DNA of 34,927 bases from Rhodobacterales bacterium (GCA_025362795.1 JANYFE010000042.1:1-34927); one strand, 5' to 3'. Shown: positions 1-8,260, counted from the stretch's first letter. Notes: a model not told the origin generated them from the letters alone. Numbers and translations are program-made.

Positions 1-99
1 ACACCCGAGCGGTTCGTCCGCCAACCGCCAAAACCGCCACAGGTCCCGACCGCCGTCTGGATCAACCCACCGAAGAACACGGAGGCAATCCAAGCCTAA
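1..99 (+). mobile_element. IS3-family transposase OrfB, C-terminal end (partial, runs off the left edge)
   Basis: The frame is open from base 1 to a TAA at 97-99 and encodes 32 residues beginning TPERFVRQPPKPPQ and ending VWINPPKNTEAIQA. The pattern PERFVR-x-PP-x-PP followed by WIN-x-P is how I recognise the extreme C-terminus of IS3-family OrfB integrases, downstream of the DDE catalytic core. Only this tail is in the window, so it cannot be said whether the element is intact. The element would mobilise by cut-and-paste or copy-out through a circular intermediate, as in the family. The identification rests on a short motif, but the stop codon falls where the family usually ends. Confidence 0.7.
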
Positions 100-547
100 A
101 CTCAAAACCCCGATGTCTCAAAGTCGTTGACACGTTCCGCCACCGGTAATGACGGCGGTGTTTCCGGCTGCGACGACAGAATGGGTCAAGAGGCAGACCT
201 TTGACTTTGGAGAACAAGTCAGAGTTTGATGCTGGGTCGTGAGAAAGGCAATACCCTGAACTTCCTCGCTCGGTCTGGCACCGCGACAGACAGAACGCCG
301 CGTCTGGGTTGTCCAGTATAGTCCCGGCACTGGGAGCAGGCAATGTCTTTGCGCCGGGCGATGACTGGCAACCCGGTTGGAAAGACCCATCAAGCTGCCG
401 CGTTGCGCCGGTGTAATCCTCGCACTGGTGCGGTTTCGGCATCATGTTGCAGGTGAGCAAACGAATAGGTTTAAGGCCGCGTCTTTATCGGAACGGGCCC
501 GATGAAGCGTAAAGTGCACCGTGTTGGTTAGAAGCTGAAACCCCTGA
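100..547. other. Non-coding stretch between two IS3 remnants
   Basis: This 450-base stretch has no reading frame on either strand that I recognise as a protein. By eye it is less GC-rich than the rest of the window. It probably includes the right end of the IS3 element and the sequence between it and the decayed OrfA, but I could not define inverted repeats or a target-site duplication. Confidence 0.4.
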
Positions 548-742
548 CAAGTAGGATCGTCAGGCGCAAAACTACGAACCAAGTTTTCTCCTGAAAGGCA
601 GGACCGCACGGTGCGGCTGGTGCTGGACAGTATGGGCGATAAGGGGACTCGTTGGCAGACGACCCAGTCCATGGGGTTGAAGATAGGATCCGCGTACCCG
701 GCCCCTTACGATAGGAAGCTCGGATTGCGACCCATGCGATGA
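548..742 (+). pseudogene. Degenerate IS3-family OrfA (helix-turn-helix) remnant
   Basis: The frame encodes TKFSPERQDRTVRLVLDSMG followed by a segment containing RWQTTQSMGLKIG, and stops at 740-742. This follows the N-terminus of IS3 OrfA proteins (K-FSPE-R-RAVRLV-D, then a W-AI-SIA-KIG helix-turn-helix). The open frame has no ATG or GTG start before the FSPE motif. Family resemblance ends after KIG, where the usual ETLR-WV segment is absent. I therefore call it a decayed fragment and not a working gene. It lies just upstream of the tRNA-Ala gene, on the opposite strand to it. Confidence 0.6.
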
Positions 743-817
743 GTGCTTGCAGGAGCTTGCTTGTCCCGCATTGTTAAAGCTTTGCTCGCTACTATCCTAT
801 GCATTGATCTAGGTGGT

Positions 818-893
<76 letters not shown>

Positions 894-990
894 GATAACC
901 GACACAATGCTGGGCGCATCGTTGCCGCTATTTAGGGGCAGCATGTCAGGGGCGCAAGCAGAAAATGCGCCTCTTTAAACTGCCCTGAAA

Positions 991-1326
991 TCAGACTTCC
1001 TCTTCGTCGCCGGCAACTTCCGTCAGGTCGTCAAGCGAGACATTGTCGTCGGCATCTTCTTCCAGCAATTCGTCATCCAGTTCTGCATCGTCGGCAACGC
1101 CGGGCGTCAGCAGATCATCATCTGTGTCCAGGTCGTCCACCAAAACGTCATCATCTTTTTCAGGCGCAACCCGCGCGATGACCGAGGCGGCCATTTTGCG
1201 ACGTGCACTTTCGATATCGACGACTTCGCCGGTGTAGGGGCTAATGATCGGCGATTTGTTCAGGTCGTAGAAGCGTTTGCCAGTGGTCGGGCAGGTGCGC
1301 TTCGTGCCCCATTCGAGTTTGGGCAT
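991..1326 (-). CDS. FYDLN-acid family protein (TIGR02300 type)
   Basis: The protein has 111 residues from the ATG at 1326. It begins MPKLEWGTKRTCPTTGKRFY and continues DLNKSPIISPYTG, the conserved N-terminal FYDLN block of this alphaproteobacterial family. The C-terminal half is a long Asp/Glu-rich tail ending DEEEV. The function is unknown. The N-terminal block resembles a zinc ribbon, but only one cysteine (in TCPTTG) remains, and the second expected Cys pair reads SPYTG, so metal binding is unlikely. A longer reading from 1371 adds 15 residues that do not resemble the family, so I chose the internal ATG. It lies next to tRNA-Ala on the same strand. Confidence 0.9.
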   Translation of the reverse strand: MPKLEWGTKRTCPTTGKRFYDLNKSPIISPYTGEVVDIESARRKMAASVIARVAPEKDDDVLVDDLDTDDDLLTPGVADDAELDDELLEEDADDNVSLDDLTEVAGDEEEV

Positions 1327-1489
1327 GGGAATCCTTTTAGGCTGTTTGCCAGTAAGCCGCCCGCTTGCCACAGGCGGTGGCGGGTGTCAAAGGCTTTTGA
1401 GCGTTGTTTCGCGCGGAACTTGCCTGAAGGATGCAAGGTTGCGGTCGACGGGAAGCTGGGTATTCTGGACACTGCATTCAAGAGGCATC

Positions 1490-2194
1490 ATGCCCGTTCT
1501 GCCTGGCCACCCGCCTGTCGAGATTACACTGCGCCGATCTGCCCGGTCGCGGCGGTTTTCATTGCGTGTGTCACAACTGGATGGACGAGTGACGCTGTCC
1601 GTGCCGCTGCGGGCGCGGGAGGCGGAGGCGATGGCCTTTGCACGCGCACAGGAGGGTTGGCTGCGGGCGGCGCTGGCGTTCCGGCCGGTGCAGGCGATGG
1701 TCGGGATGGGCGACCGTCTGCCGGTAGAGGGGCGGCTGCTGACGCTGGCCCCCGGCGGTGGCCGGTCGGTGCAGATCGAGGGGGATGCAATGCTGGTGCC
1801 GGGCGATCCGGAGATGGCCGGGGTGCGGGTGCAGGCATTTCTGAAGGTGTTGGCGCGAGAGCGGTTGCTGGCGGCGTCGGATCATTACGCCGGGCTGGTG
1901 GGGCGCAAGATTTCCCGGGTGACTTTGCGCGATACCCGGTCGCGGTGGGGGTCGTGCAGTCATCTGGGCGCGTTGATGTATTCGTGGCGGCTGATCATGG
2001 CACCGCCGGCCATCTTGTCTTATGTGGCGGCACATGAAGTGGCCCACATGGTCGAAATGAACCATTCCAAGGCGTATTGGGCTGTTGTTTCACGGCTTTA
2101 TCCTGGTTGGCAGGGGCAGAGGCGCTGGTTGCAAGAACAGGGAAAACATCTGCATTCCTATCAGTTTTCCTCGTCCAGATCGGATGTGGATTGA
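1490..2194 (+). CDS. YgjP-like M48-type metallopeptidase (DUF45 family)
   Basis: The protein has 234 residues from the ATG at 1490. The C-terminal part holds HEVAHMVEMNHS (about 182-193), the HExxH zinc motif with a further His in the NHS triplet, as in the YgjP/DUF45 family. Upstream of it is TRSRWGSCSHLGAL, the typical RWGSCS block. The N-terminus ITLRRSARSRRFSLRVS is the usual family opening. No signal peptide is visible, so it is probably cytoplasmic; substrates are not known for most family members. The frame is open further upstream to 1277, but that stretch runs antisense into the neighbouring FYDLN gene and is not family-like, and AGAGG lies just before 1490. Confidence 0.88.
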   Translation: MPVLPGHPPVEITLRRSARSRRFSLRVSQLDGRVTLSVPLRAREAEAMAFARAQEGWLRAALAFRPVQAMVGMGDRLPVEGRLLTLAPGGGRSVQIEGDAMLVPGDPEMAGVRVQAFLKVLARERLLAASDHYAGLVGRKISRVTLRDTRSRWGSCSHLGALMYSWRLIMAPPAILSYVAAHEVAHMVEMNHSKAYWAVVSRLYPGWQGQRRWLQEQGKHLHSYQFSSSRSDVD

Positions 2195-2225
2195 CCGGCT
2201 GACTGCTTGCTGATTGGGTGCGCCC

Positions 2226-2876
2226 ATGCCGATCATACCCCGCCTTGCCGACCCGAACGCCCCTGCGCATGAACGGTTGTATCGCAGTTTGCGCCAGCAG
2301 GTCATGCATGGCGAGGTGTTGCCGGGGCAGGCGATCACGATCAGGGGACTGGCCGCACAGTATGGTGTTTCCATGACCCCGGCGCGGGAGGCGGTGCGGC
2401 GGCTGGCGGCGGAGGGGGCGTTGACCATGTCGTCGTCCGGGCGGATTTCCACACCGGAACTAACACCGGAGCGGATTGAGGAACTGGCTTCCATAAGGGC
2501 ATTGATCGAGCCAGAGATGGCGTCGCGGGCCTTGCCGCGGGCGCATTTCGCCCTGATTGACCGGCTGGCCGCGATCAACGCCATGAATCAGGACGCTGTG
2601 GTACGGCACGATGCGGTGGCCTATGTGCGCACCAATCTGGAGTTTCACCGCGCGTTGTATTTGCGGGCGCAGGCGCCGGCGATGCTGGCGATTTGCGAGA
2701 CGGTCTGGCTGCAACTGGGACCGACGATGCGGGCTTTGTATGACAAGCTGCGGCGGCGGGATATGCCGCAGCATCACCGGATGATTTTGGCGGCGTTGCG
2801 GGCGGGGGACGAGCCGGGATTGCGGCTGGCGGTGCGCACCGATGTGACACAAGGATTGCGGCATCTGGCGGCTTGA
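2226..2876 (+). CDS. GntR-family transcriptional regulator (FadR/FCD subfamily)
   Basis: The protein has 216 residues from the ATG at 2226. The N-terminal 70 residues form a GntR winged helix (ERLYRSLRQQVMHGEVLPGQ, then LAAQYGVSMTPAREAVRRLAAEG). The rest is an all-helical FCD ligand domain, with the TNLEFHRALY motif and a late HHRMILAALRAGD segment. Such proteins bind operators as dimers and respond to small carboxylic acids or amino acids. The effector here cannot be read from the sequence. A TTG at 2214 would add four residues. The neighbours on each side are a metallopeptidase and a convergent sugar kinase, neither an obvious target. An inverted repeat directly follows its stop. Confidence 0.9.
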   Translation: MPIIPRLADPNAPAHERLYRSLRQQVMHGEVLPGQAITIRGLAAQYGVSMTPAREAVRRLAAEGALTMSSSGRISTPELTPERIEELASIRALIEPEMASRALPRAHFALIDRLAAINAMNQDAVVRHDAVAYVRTNLEFHRALYLRAQAPAMLAICETVWLQLGPTMRALYDKLRRRDMPQHHRMILAALRAGDEPGLRLAVRTDVTQGLRHLAA

Positions 2877-2879
2877 GGA

Positions 2880-2899
2880 GATGTCCGCATGTGGACATC
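2880..2899. terminator. Small inverted repeat after the GntR gene
   Basis: GATGTCC at 2880-2886 is mirrored by GGACATC at 2893-2899 across a six-base spacer, four bases after the regulator's stop. It could be a weak intrinsic terminator between the convergent regulator and kinase genes, or an operator. No clear T-tract follows, so the role is uncertain. Confidence 0.3.
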
Positions 2900-3010
2900 G
2901 TGCTAAGCTATTGAAATTAAACAAACTGTGAAATTTTGTTCGGATTTCGTTAACCATGATTTCGGCAGGCGTTAGCGGTTGGCTGCAGAATGAAGTCGCG
3001 GCTCCGTTTC

Positions 3011-3973
3011 CTAAACCTGACTGATCAGACATTCCGGCAGCAGGCGAAGCACGTCTTCGCGCCGGCAAAGTTGGGTTGCGTCGGTCATGACGGCCGCGCA
3101 AGCGGCGGCGGTGCCAAGGGCGAGCGCAGCCTCTGGCGTTTCGCCGCGTGCCCGTGCCAGAACCAGACCGGCCACAAAGCTGTCACCGGCACCGACCGTG
3201 CTTTTGACTTTGACCTTGGCGGCTTTGGCGAAGATGCGGTGATCCTTGTCGACCAAGACCGAACCATCGGCGCCCCGCGCCACGATAACCTGAAGTGCCA
3301 CGCCGCGATCAACCAGGCTTTGCGCAAAATCAGCAGAATCGCTGCGAGAAATCAGGGCACCACCGGCCAGGGTTTCGGCCTCGTCTCCGTCCATCCGTAG
3401 GACTGCGAGGCCTGGGATCGGGTGGGCGACTGCTTCTTTCAACGCGGGTCCGGACGTGTCCAGCACGACATTCAGGCCGGGCATGGCGCGCGCTAGCCGG
3501 GCAGGAAAATCCAGCGGCACGCCGGGTGGCTGGCTGCCCGAGATGACGCCAAACGCGCCGGGGCGCGCCGAGGCGCGCAGCAGGGTGAAAACCCGTTCCT
3601 GATCGCGTTCGGACCAGATCGGGCCGGGCAGCATGAAGCGGTATTGGCGGCCGGTACTGGCCTCTGTCACCGTCAGGCTTTGCCGGGTTTCGCCGGGGGC
3701 GGTCAGCGCGAGGAAGGGCACGCCTTCGGTGCGGATCAGGCCAGCGAGGCGGTCGCCGGTCAGCCCACCCAAGGCCACCAATGCGAGGCTTTCACCCCCA
3801 AGAGCGTCGATGGCGCGCGAGACATTGAGGCCGCCGCCACCCGGATCGAGCAGCGGTTCAGAGCAGCGCAGTTTCTGATCCGGGACCAGAGAGGCCACTT
3901 CGCTGGACATGTCCAGCGCCGGGTTCAGGGTCAGGGTGACGATGGGGGTCTGCAACGGGGCGGGTATCTGCAC
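3011..3973 (-). CDS. pfkB: PfkB-family sugar-phosphate kinase (1-phosphofructokinase/tagatose-6-phosphate kinase type)
   Basis: The protein has 320 residues from a GTG at 3973. It opens with TLTLNPALDMSSEV, the signature of 1-phosphofructokinase-type PfkB enzymes, followed by GGGGLNVSRAIDALGG (substrate-binding lid region). Near the C-terminus is STVGAGDSFVAG, with the catalytic Asp of GAGDSF at residues 261-266. The likely reaction is ATP-dependent phosphorylation of fructose 6-phosphate or a related hexose phosphate in the cytoplasm; the exact substrate is not certain. It lies 15 bases downstream of a small secreted-protein gene on the same strand, which is probably co-transcribed but not obviously related in function. 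Confidence 0.88.
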   Translation of the reverse strand: MQIPAPLQTPIVTLTLNPALDMSSEVASLVPDQKLRCSEPLLDPGGGGLNVSRAIDALGGESLALVALGGLTGDRLAGLIRTEGVPFLALTAPGETRQSLTVTEASTGRQYRFMLPGPIWSERDQERVFTLLRASARPGAFGVISGSQPPGVPLDFPARLARAMPGLNVVLDTSGPALKEAVAHPIPGLAVLRMDGDEAETLAGGALISRSDSADFAQSLVDRGVALQVIVARGADGSVLVDKDHRIFAKAAKVKVKSTVGAGDSFVAGLVLARARGETPEAALALGTAAACAAVMTDATQLCRREDVLRLLPECLISQV

Positions 3974-3988
3974 GTTTGGGCTTTCAGT

Positions 3989-4555
3989 CTATTCGGCGAT
4001 TTCTATGGCGGTCTGAAAACTGCCGGATTTGGTGGAATTCTTGTCCCGCAAGGTGGTGACAAGGGTGTAATGGCCAACTGGAATGCCGTCGAGGCTGTAG
4101 GTGATGTTGGCCTGCACCTCGCGGTTCTGATGGCGGGAGGTCATGTTGTATTCGGTGGCGTCGGGCGCATTGGCCAACTGGTTGCCGGATGCATCCAGCA
4201 CCTGCAAATCCACAATGAAGTTGACCGAAAACAACCCTTCGCCGGGAGCACCGTAGCCAAAGCCATAGGGTTCGCAATAGATCAGGATCGGGTCACCCTT
4301 TTTGAAGATATTGTTGGCACGCGGGTTGTAGACGCCAAAGCCAGTGGCGTTTTCGGCAACCAGCAGAGACTGAGTAAAACCAAGGCTCAGGCTTTGATCC
4401 CAGACCTGGGCCAAAAGATCGCGGGCGGCATTCAGGGCGCCGTCGACGTCCTTGGCCACAAGTTTTGCATCTATCGCGGCAGCGGCATCGGTGATCGGGC
4501 TGGCTTGAAGCGGCGTGGCAAGCAGGAGGGCGACAAGGAGCACGGGTCGGATCAA
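3989..4555 (-). CDS. Hypothetical secreted protein
   Basis: I do not recognise a named family. The preferred start is a TTG at 4555, because GGAGG lies just before it and the protein then begins MIRPVLLVALLLATPLQASP, a clean Sec signal peptide with a likely cut after QAS. The mature part (about 170 residues) starts with a helical stretch (AIDAKLVAKDVDGALNAARD). It then becomes beta-rich, with IYCEPYGFGYGAPG and a C-terminal IPVGHYTLVTTLRDKNSTKS segment that looks like an immunoglobulin-like or transport-associated beta domain. It is probably periplasmic. It directly precedes the PfkB kinase. The frame continues upstream to 4750, but that part overlaps the neighbouring metallopeptidase gene and looks spurious. 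Confidence 0.65.
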   Translation of the reverse strand: MIRPVLLVALLLATPLQASPITDAAAAIDAKLVAKDVDGALNAARDLLAQVWDQSLSLGFTQSLLVAENATGFGVYNPRANNIFKKGDPILIYCEPYGFGYGAPGEGLFSVNFIVDLQVLDASGNQLANAPDATEYNMTSRHQNREVQANITYSLDGIPVGHYTLVTTLRDKNSTKSGSFQTAIEIAE

Positions 4556-4626
4556 AGGGGCCTCCTGTTGCGCGGACTTTTCATAGGCATAATCAACATG
4601 CGGTGCGAAGTCCAATGCGGCGGCGA

Positions 4627-5037
4627 TCATTCCCACCACGGGTCGATTTTGGCGATGTCGTCGTCTGTCCAGCCGAAGTGATGGGCAAGTTCGTGGATGA
4701 AAACATGGGTGACAAGTTCGCCCAGCGAAACGTCGCCGCGTTCGATCCATTCTGTCAGGATGGGGAGGCGGAACAAGAAGATCTGGTCGGGTTGGGTGGG
4801 CTGGTCGGTCACCGATTTTTCCGGGATCGGGGTGCCGTCATAAAGGCCGGTCAACTCGTAAGGGTCGTCGATTTCCAAGGCTGCGAGGATTTCGGGGTCG
4901 GCGAAGTCTTCGACGCGCAGGGCGACCATGGCGGCGGCGGTGCGAAACGGGTCGGGCAGGGTGGCTACGGCATCCTGCGCCAACTGGCGGATGAGTTCGT
5001 TGTCGGGGGCAATGGCGGAGGCCGGGGTCTGGGTCAT
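4627..5037 (-). CDS. Zincin-type metallopeptidase family protein (PF06262-like)
   Basis: The protein has 136 residues from the ATG at 5037. The zinc motif HELAHHFGWTDDDI is at residues 115-128, with HExxH followed by H and a conserved Asp pair, almost at the C-terminus. Middle segments include DPYELTGLYDGTPIPEKSV and IFLFRLPILTEW, which match the short metallopeptidase family related to MPN-type minimal zincins. There is no signal peptide, so a cytoplasmic location is inferred. The cellular substrate is unknown. It is transcribed divergently from gltX across about 100 bases that must hold both promoters. Confidence 0.85.
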   Translation of the reverse strand: MTQTPASAIAPDNELIRQLAQDAVATLPDPFRTAAAMVALRVEDFADPEILAALEIDDPYELTGLYDGTPIPEKSVTDQPTQPDQIFLFRLPILTEWIERGDVSLGELVTHVFIHELAHHFGWTDDDIAKIDPWWE

Positions 5038-5141
5038 GGCACCAGTCTAGCGATTGGGGCGGGGGCCGCAATGCGGTGGTGGTCCAACTGGACAAATTCG
5101 CGCGGGCGTGACAGGGAAAGGGCCTTCTGAGGAGAGCCGCC

Positions 5142-6473
5142 ATGACCCGCGCTGTTGTCACCCGTTTTGCACCTTCGCCGACTGGATATATCCATGTCGG
5201 CAATCTGCGCACTGCTTTGATGAACTATCTGATCGCGCGCAAATCGGGCGGCCAGTTCATTCTGCGGCTGGATGATACGGATCAGGAGCGGTCGAAGCAG
5301 GAATATGCTGACGGGATCAAGGAGGACCTGACCTGGCTGGGGCTGCACTGGGACCGGGTGGAAAAGCAGTCGCTGCGGATGGACCGTTACCGCGAGGCGG
5401 CGGACCAGTTGCGCGCGGCGGGGCGGTTTTACGAGTGTTTCGAGACGCCGGTCGAGCTGGATCTGAAGCGGAAGAAGCAGCTGAACATGGGGCGTCCGCC
5501 GGTTTATGACCGGTCGTCGCTGCATCTGTCCGAGGCCGAGAAGGCTGCGAAACGGGCCGAGGGGCGCGAGGGGTACTGGCGGTTCCTGCTGAACCAGACG
5601 CGGATCGAGTGGCCGGACGGGATTCTGGGGGATTTGTCGATTGACGCCGCCAGCCTGTCGGACCCGGTTTTGATCCGGGCGGACGGGCAGGTTTTGTATA
5701 CGTTCGCCTCCTCGGTCGATGATATCGACATGGGCGTCAGTTTCATCGTGCGCGGGTCGGATCATGTGACGAACACGGCGACGCAGATTCAGATCATGGA
5801 GGCGATGGGCGGGGTGCCGCCAAATTTCGCGCACCACAGCCTGCTGACCGGGCCGCAGGGCGAGGAATTGTCGAAGCGGCTGGGGGTTCTGGCCCTGCGT
5901 GATCTGCGGGCGCGGGGGGTGGAGCCGATGGCGCTGCTGTCGCTGATGGCGCGGCTGGGGTCGTCCAAGCCCGTCGAGTTGTTCGGGTCGATGGAAGAGT
6001 TGATCGACGGGTTCGACGTGGGGTCGTTTGGCGCGGCACCGACCAAGTTTGACGACGCCGACCTGTTCCCGTTGACCCGGCACTATGTTAGTGCGCTGCC
6101 GTTCGTGGCGGTGGCCGACCGGGTGGCGGCACTGGGCGTGCCTGCGGACAAGGCGGAGCTGTTTTGGTCGGTGGCCAAGGGCAACATCACGATATTGGCC
6201 GATCTGGAAGGCTGGTGGACGCTGTTCCGTGATGGTGCCGCGCCATTGGTGGATGCCGAGGATGTCGATTTCGTCAAGGCGGCGGTGGCGATGCTGCCCG
6301 CAAAGCCATGGACGCATGACACCTGGCACGCCTGGACCGAGGTGGTGAAGGCCGCGACCGGGCGCAAGGGCAAGGGTCTGTACCGGCCGTTGCGCCGTGC
6401 GCTGACCGGGCGGGACGCGGGGCCGGAGATGGCGGATGTGATGCCGTTGTTGCAGACTTTGCCGGTGGTCTGA
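5142..6473 (+). CDS. gltX: Glutamate--tRNA ligase
   Basis: The 443-residue class I synthetase charges tRNA-Glu (and possibly tRNA-Gln in organisms using the amidotransferase route) with glutamate in the cytoplasm. The N-terminus RFAPSPTGYIHVGNLRTALM carries the HIGH-type signature as HVGN (18-21). LDDTDQERS is the glutamate-binding region. ELSKRLG holds the KMSKS-type loop as LSKR (243-246). The C-terminal anticodon-binding domain ends GLYRPLRRALTG followed by EMADVMPLLQ, as usual for this group. A GAGGAGAG ribosome-binding site lies just before the ATG. Its last codons and the adjoining downstream sequence are repeated about 243 bases further on. Many Rhodobacteraceae carry two gltX genes; a second copy is not in this window. 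Confidence 0.97.
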   Translation: MTRAVVTRFAPSPTGYIHVGNLRTALMNYLIARKSGGQFILRLDDTDQERSKQEYADGIKEDLTWLGLHWDRVEKQSLRMDRYREAADQLRAAGRFYECFETPVELDLKRKKQLNMGRPPVYDRSSLHLSEAEKAAKRAEGREGYWRFLLNQTRIEWPDGILGDLSIDAASLSDPVLIRADGQVLYTFASSVDDIDMGVSFIVRGSDHVTNTATQIQIMEAMGGVPPNFAHHSLLTGPQGEELSKRLGVLALRDLRARGVEPMALLSLMARLGSSKPVELFGSMEELIDGFDVGSFGAAPTKFDDADLFPLTRHYVSALPFVAVADRVAALGVPADKAELFWSVAKGNITILADLEGWWTLFRDGAAPLVDAEDVDFVKAAVAMLPAKPWTHDTWHAWTEVVKAATGRKGKGLYRPLRRALTGRDAGPEMADVMPLLQTLPVV

Positions 6474-6860
6474 GGTTTCAGCAAGGCGGCGCGGACACGT
6501 CGCGCGGGTTTCGCTATGGTGCCCGCGCCGGGCTGCGGCGTGGTGCGGGTGACGCTGCCGGGGCGTTCACACCCCCGGACCCCGTGGCGTACTTGTGCCA
6601 ATGTGAATCGGGGGCGGTAGCGGCGCGGGTTGGGCCGGTTGGCTGGGTTTGACCAGCGGGTGGAGCCGGAAATGGCGGATGTGATGCCGCTGTTGCAGAC
6701 TTTGCCGGTGGTCTGAGGTTTCAGCAAGGCGGCGCGTTGGCGTCGCGTGGGTTTTGCCGTGGTGCCCGCGCCGGACTGCACCGCTGTGTGGGTTTCACCC
6801 CCGGAGGGCTTCACGCCCCCCGGACCCCCCGTGGGATATTTGTGAACAAGTGAATGGGGA
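6380..6860 (+). repeat. Tandem duplication of the gltX 3' end and its downstream sequence
   Basis: A unit covering roughly 6380-6620 recurs at roughly 6620-6860. The best-kept part is 6423-6535 against 6666-6778, offset 243 bases. In the coding part (6423-6473 and 6666-6716) only two of 51 bases differ, and the second copy still reads EMADVMPLLQTLPVV and a TGA. Beyond the stop the copies diverge more but can be followed into a GC-rich CCCCCGGACCCC element in each. The second copy has no start codon and is not a gene. The outer boundaries are approximate. Confidence 0.85.
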
Positions 6861-6935
6861 AAAAGCCAACCCCGGGACGGCGGCGGTTTGGGCTTGCCAG
6901 TGCGGTCGTTGGCGGGCTAGCCTTGCCGGGTCAGA

Positions 6936-7104
6936 TCGGGAGAAGCTGGGGGTGACCTCAGGGCCGAAGGAGCAACCGCCCCGGTAAACTCTCAGGCAAA
7001 AGGACCGTTCTGACAGCGAGACTCTGGAGAGTGGTGCGGATGCACCCGCCGAAGGGATAACGATCTCAGGCGCCCCAATACCAAGGGGTATGGACAGAGG
7101 GGGC
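6936..7104 (+). promoter_or_regulatory. Tandem glycine riboswitch upstream of gcvT
   Basis: Two consecutive glycine aptamers are recognisable. The first (about 6936-7013) has CGGGAGAAGC, then GCCGAAGGAGCAA, then CTCTCAGGCAAAAGGACCG. The second (about 7014-7104) has ACTCTGGAGAGT, then CGCCGAAGGGATAACGATC, then TCTCAGGCGCC and a closing GGACAGAGG. This order and the short linker are those of the known tandem glycine riboswitch, which senses glycine and usually turns on the glycine cleavage genes. A GCGGG-TTTCGG-CCCGC hairpin at about 7113-7128 lies between the second aptamer and gcvT and may be the expression platform. No T-tract follows it, which points to control of translation initiation. 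Confidence 0.95.
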
Positions 7105-7150
7105 AACGGGAGGCGGGTTTCGGCCCGCATTACGGTGCATTGGGGGCGTT

Positions 7151-8260
7151 ATGCTGAGACTTGGGTTGCATGATCTGCACACGGCCTTGGGTGGCAAGAT
7201 GGTGCCTTTTGCCGGCTATGAGATGCCGGTGCAGTATCCGGCGGGGGTGCTGAAAGAGCATCTGCACACGCGCACGGCTGCCGGGTTGTTTGACGTCAGC
7301 CACATGGGGCAGGTGCTGCTGCGACCGCGCGGCACATTGCGCGAGGCGGCGCTGGCGTTCGAGGCTTTGATGCCGGTCGATGTGCTGGGGCTGGCGGTGG
7401 GGCGGCAGCGGTATGGGCTGTTCACCGATGCGACGGGCGGGGTGCTGGATGACCTGATGTTCGCGAACCGGGGGGATCATTTCCTTGTCGTGGTGAATGC
7501 GGGCTGCAAGGTGGCGGACATCGCCCATATGAAGGCGATGCTGGCGGGGGCTTGTGATGTGGTGCCGGTGCTGAACCGGGGGCTGCTGGCGTTGCAGGGG
7601 CCTTTGGCGGAAGCGGTGCTGGAGCGGCTGGTGTCGGGGGCTGCTGCCATGCGGTTCATGGATGTGGCTTATCTCGACTGGGGCGGGGTGGAGTTGTGGG
7701 TGTCACGCTCTGGCTACACCGGTGAGGATGGCTATGAGATTTCGGTGCCGGATGCGGCCTTGCAGGGCTTTGCCGAGGCGCTGCTGGCGGAACCGGAGGT
7801 GATGCCGATTGGTCTGGGCGCGCGGGATTCGCTGCGGCTGGAAGCTGGTTTGTGCCTGTATGGGCATGATCTGGACCCCACGACCAGCCCGGTTGAGGCG
7901 GGGCTGACCTGGGCTTTGCAGAAGGCGCGCAGGGCGGGCGGCGAGCGTGAGGGCGGCTATCCGGGGTCCGACCGCGTGATGCAGGAACTGGCGCATGGGC
8001 CCGCGCGGCTGCGGGTGGGATTGCGGCCCGAGGGGCGCGCGCCGATGCGGGAGGGGACGTTGCTGTTTGCGGGGGATGAGGCCGTTGGGGCCATCGCCTC
8101 TGGCGGGTTCGGGCCTTCGGTGCAGGCGCCGATTGCGATGGGCTATGTCGCCGCACCTTTTGCGAAAACCGGCACCGAGCTTATGGCGGAATTGCGCGGC
8201 AAGCGGTTGCCCGTTACCGTTTGCGGCATGCCCTTTCATCCCACAACCTACAAACGCTGA
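7151..8260 (+). CDS. gcvT: Glycine cleavage system T protein (aminomethyltransferase)
   Basis: The 369-residue protein transfers the methylene carbon from the aminomethyl-lipoyl group of GcvH to tetrahydrofolate, releasing ammonia. It starts MLRLGLHDLHTALGGKMVPF followed by AGYEMPVQYPAG and AAGLFDVSHMGQV, all typical of GcvT. SGYTGEDGYEIS is the conserved folate-side motif, and GARDSLRLEAGLCLYGHDLD comes later in the barrel. The C-terminal domain ends MPFHPTTYKR. A G-run just before the ATG is the likely ribosome-binding site. It is the first gene under the glycine riboswitch and is followed eight bases later by gcvH. The glycine decarboxylase gene gcvP is not adjacent. Confidence 0.97.
   Translation: MLRLGLHDLHTALGGKMVPFAGYEMPVQYPAGVLKEHLHTRTAAGLFDVSHMGQVLLRPRGTLREAALAFEALMPVDVLGLAVGRQRYGLFTDATGGVLDDLMFANRGDHFLVVVNAGCKVADIAHMKAMLAGACDVVPVLNRGLLALQGPLAEAVLERLVSGAAAMRFMDVAYLDWGGVELWVSRSGYTGEDGYEISVPDAALQGFAEALLAEPEVMPIGLGARDSLRLEAGLCLYGHDLDPTTSPVEAGLTWALQKARRAGGEREGGYPGSDRVMQELAHGPARLRVGLRPEGRAPMREGTLLFAGDEAVGAIASGGFGPSVQAPIAMGYVAAPFAKTGTELMAELRGKRLPVTVCGMPFHPTTYKR

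Noticed and set aside
5034-6329. A 431-codon minus-strand frame opposite gltX
   Set aside because: It is antisense to a complete synthetase and contains no domain.
6083-6814. A minus-strand frame across the gltX end and the duplication
   Set aside because: Its internal repeat comes only from the tandem duplication; no family resemblance and it is antisense to gltX.
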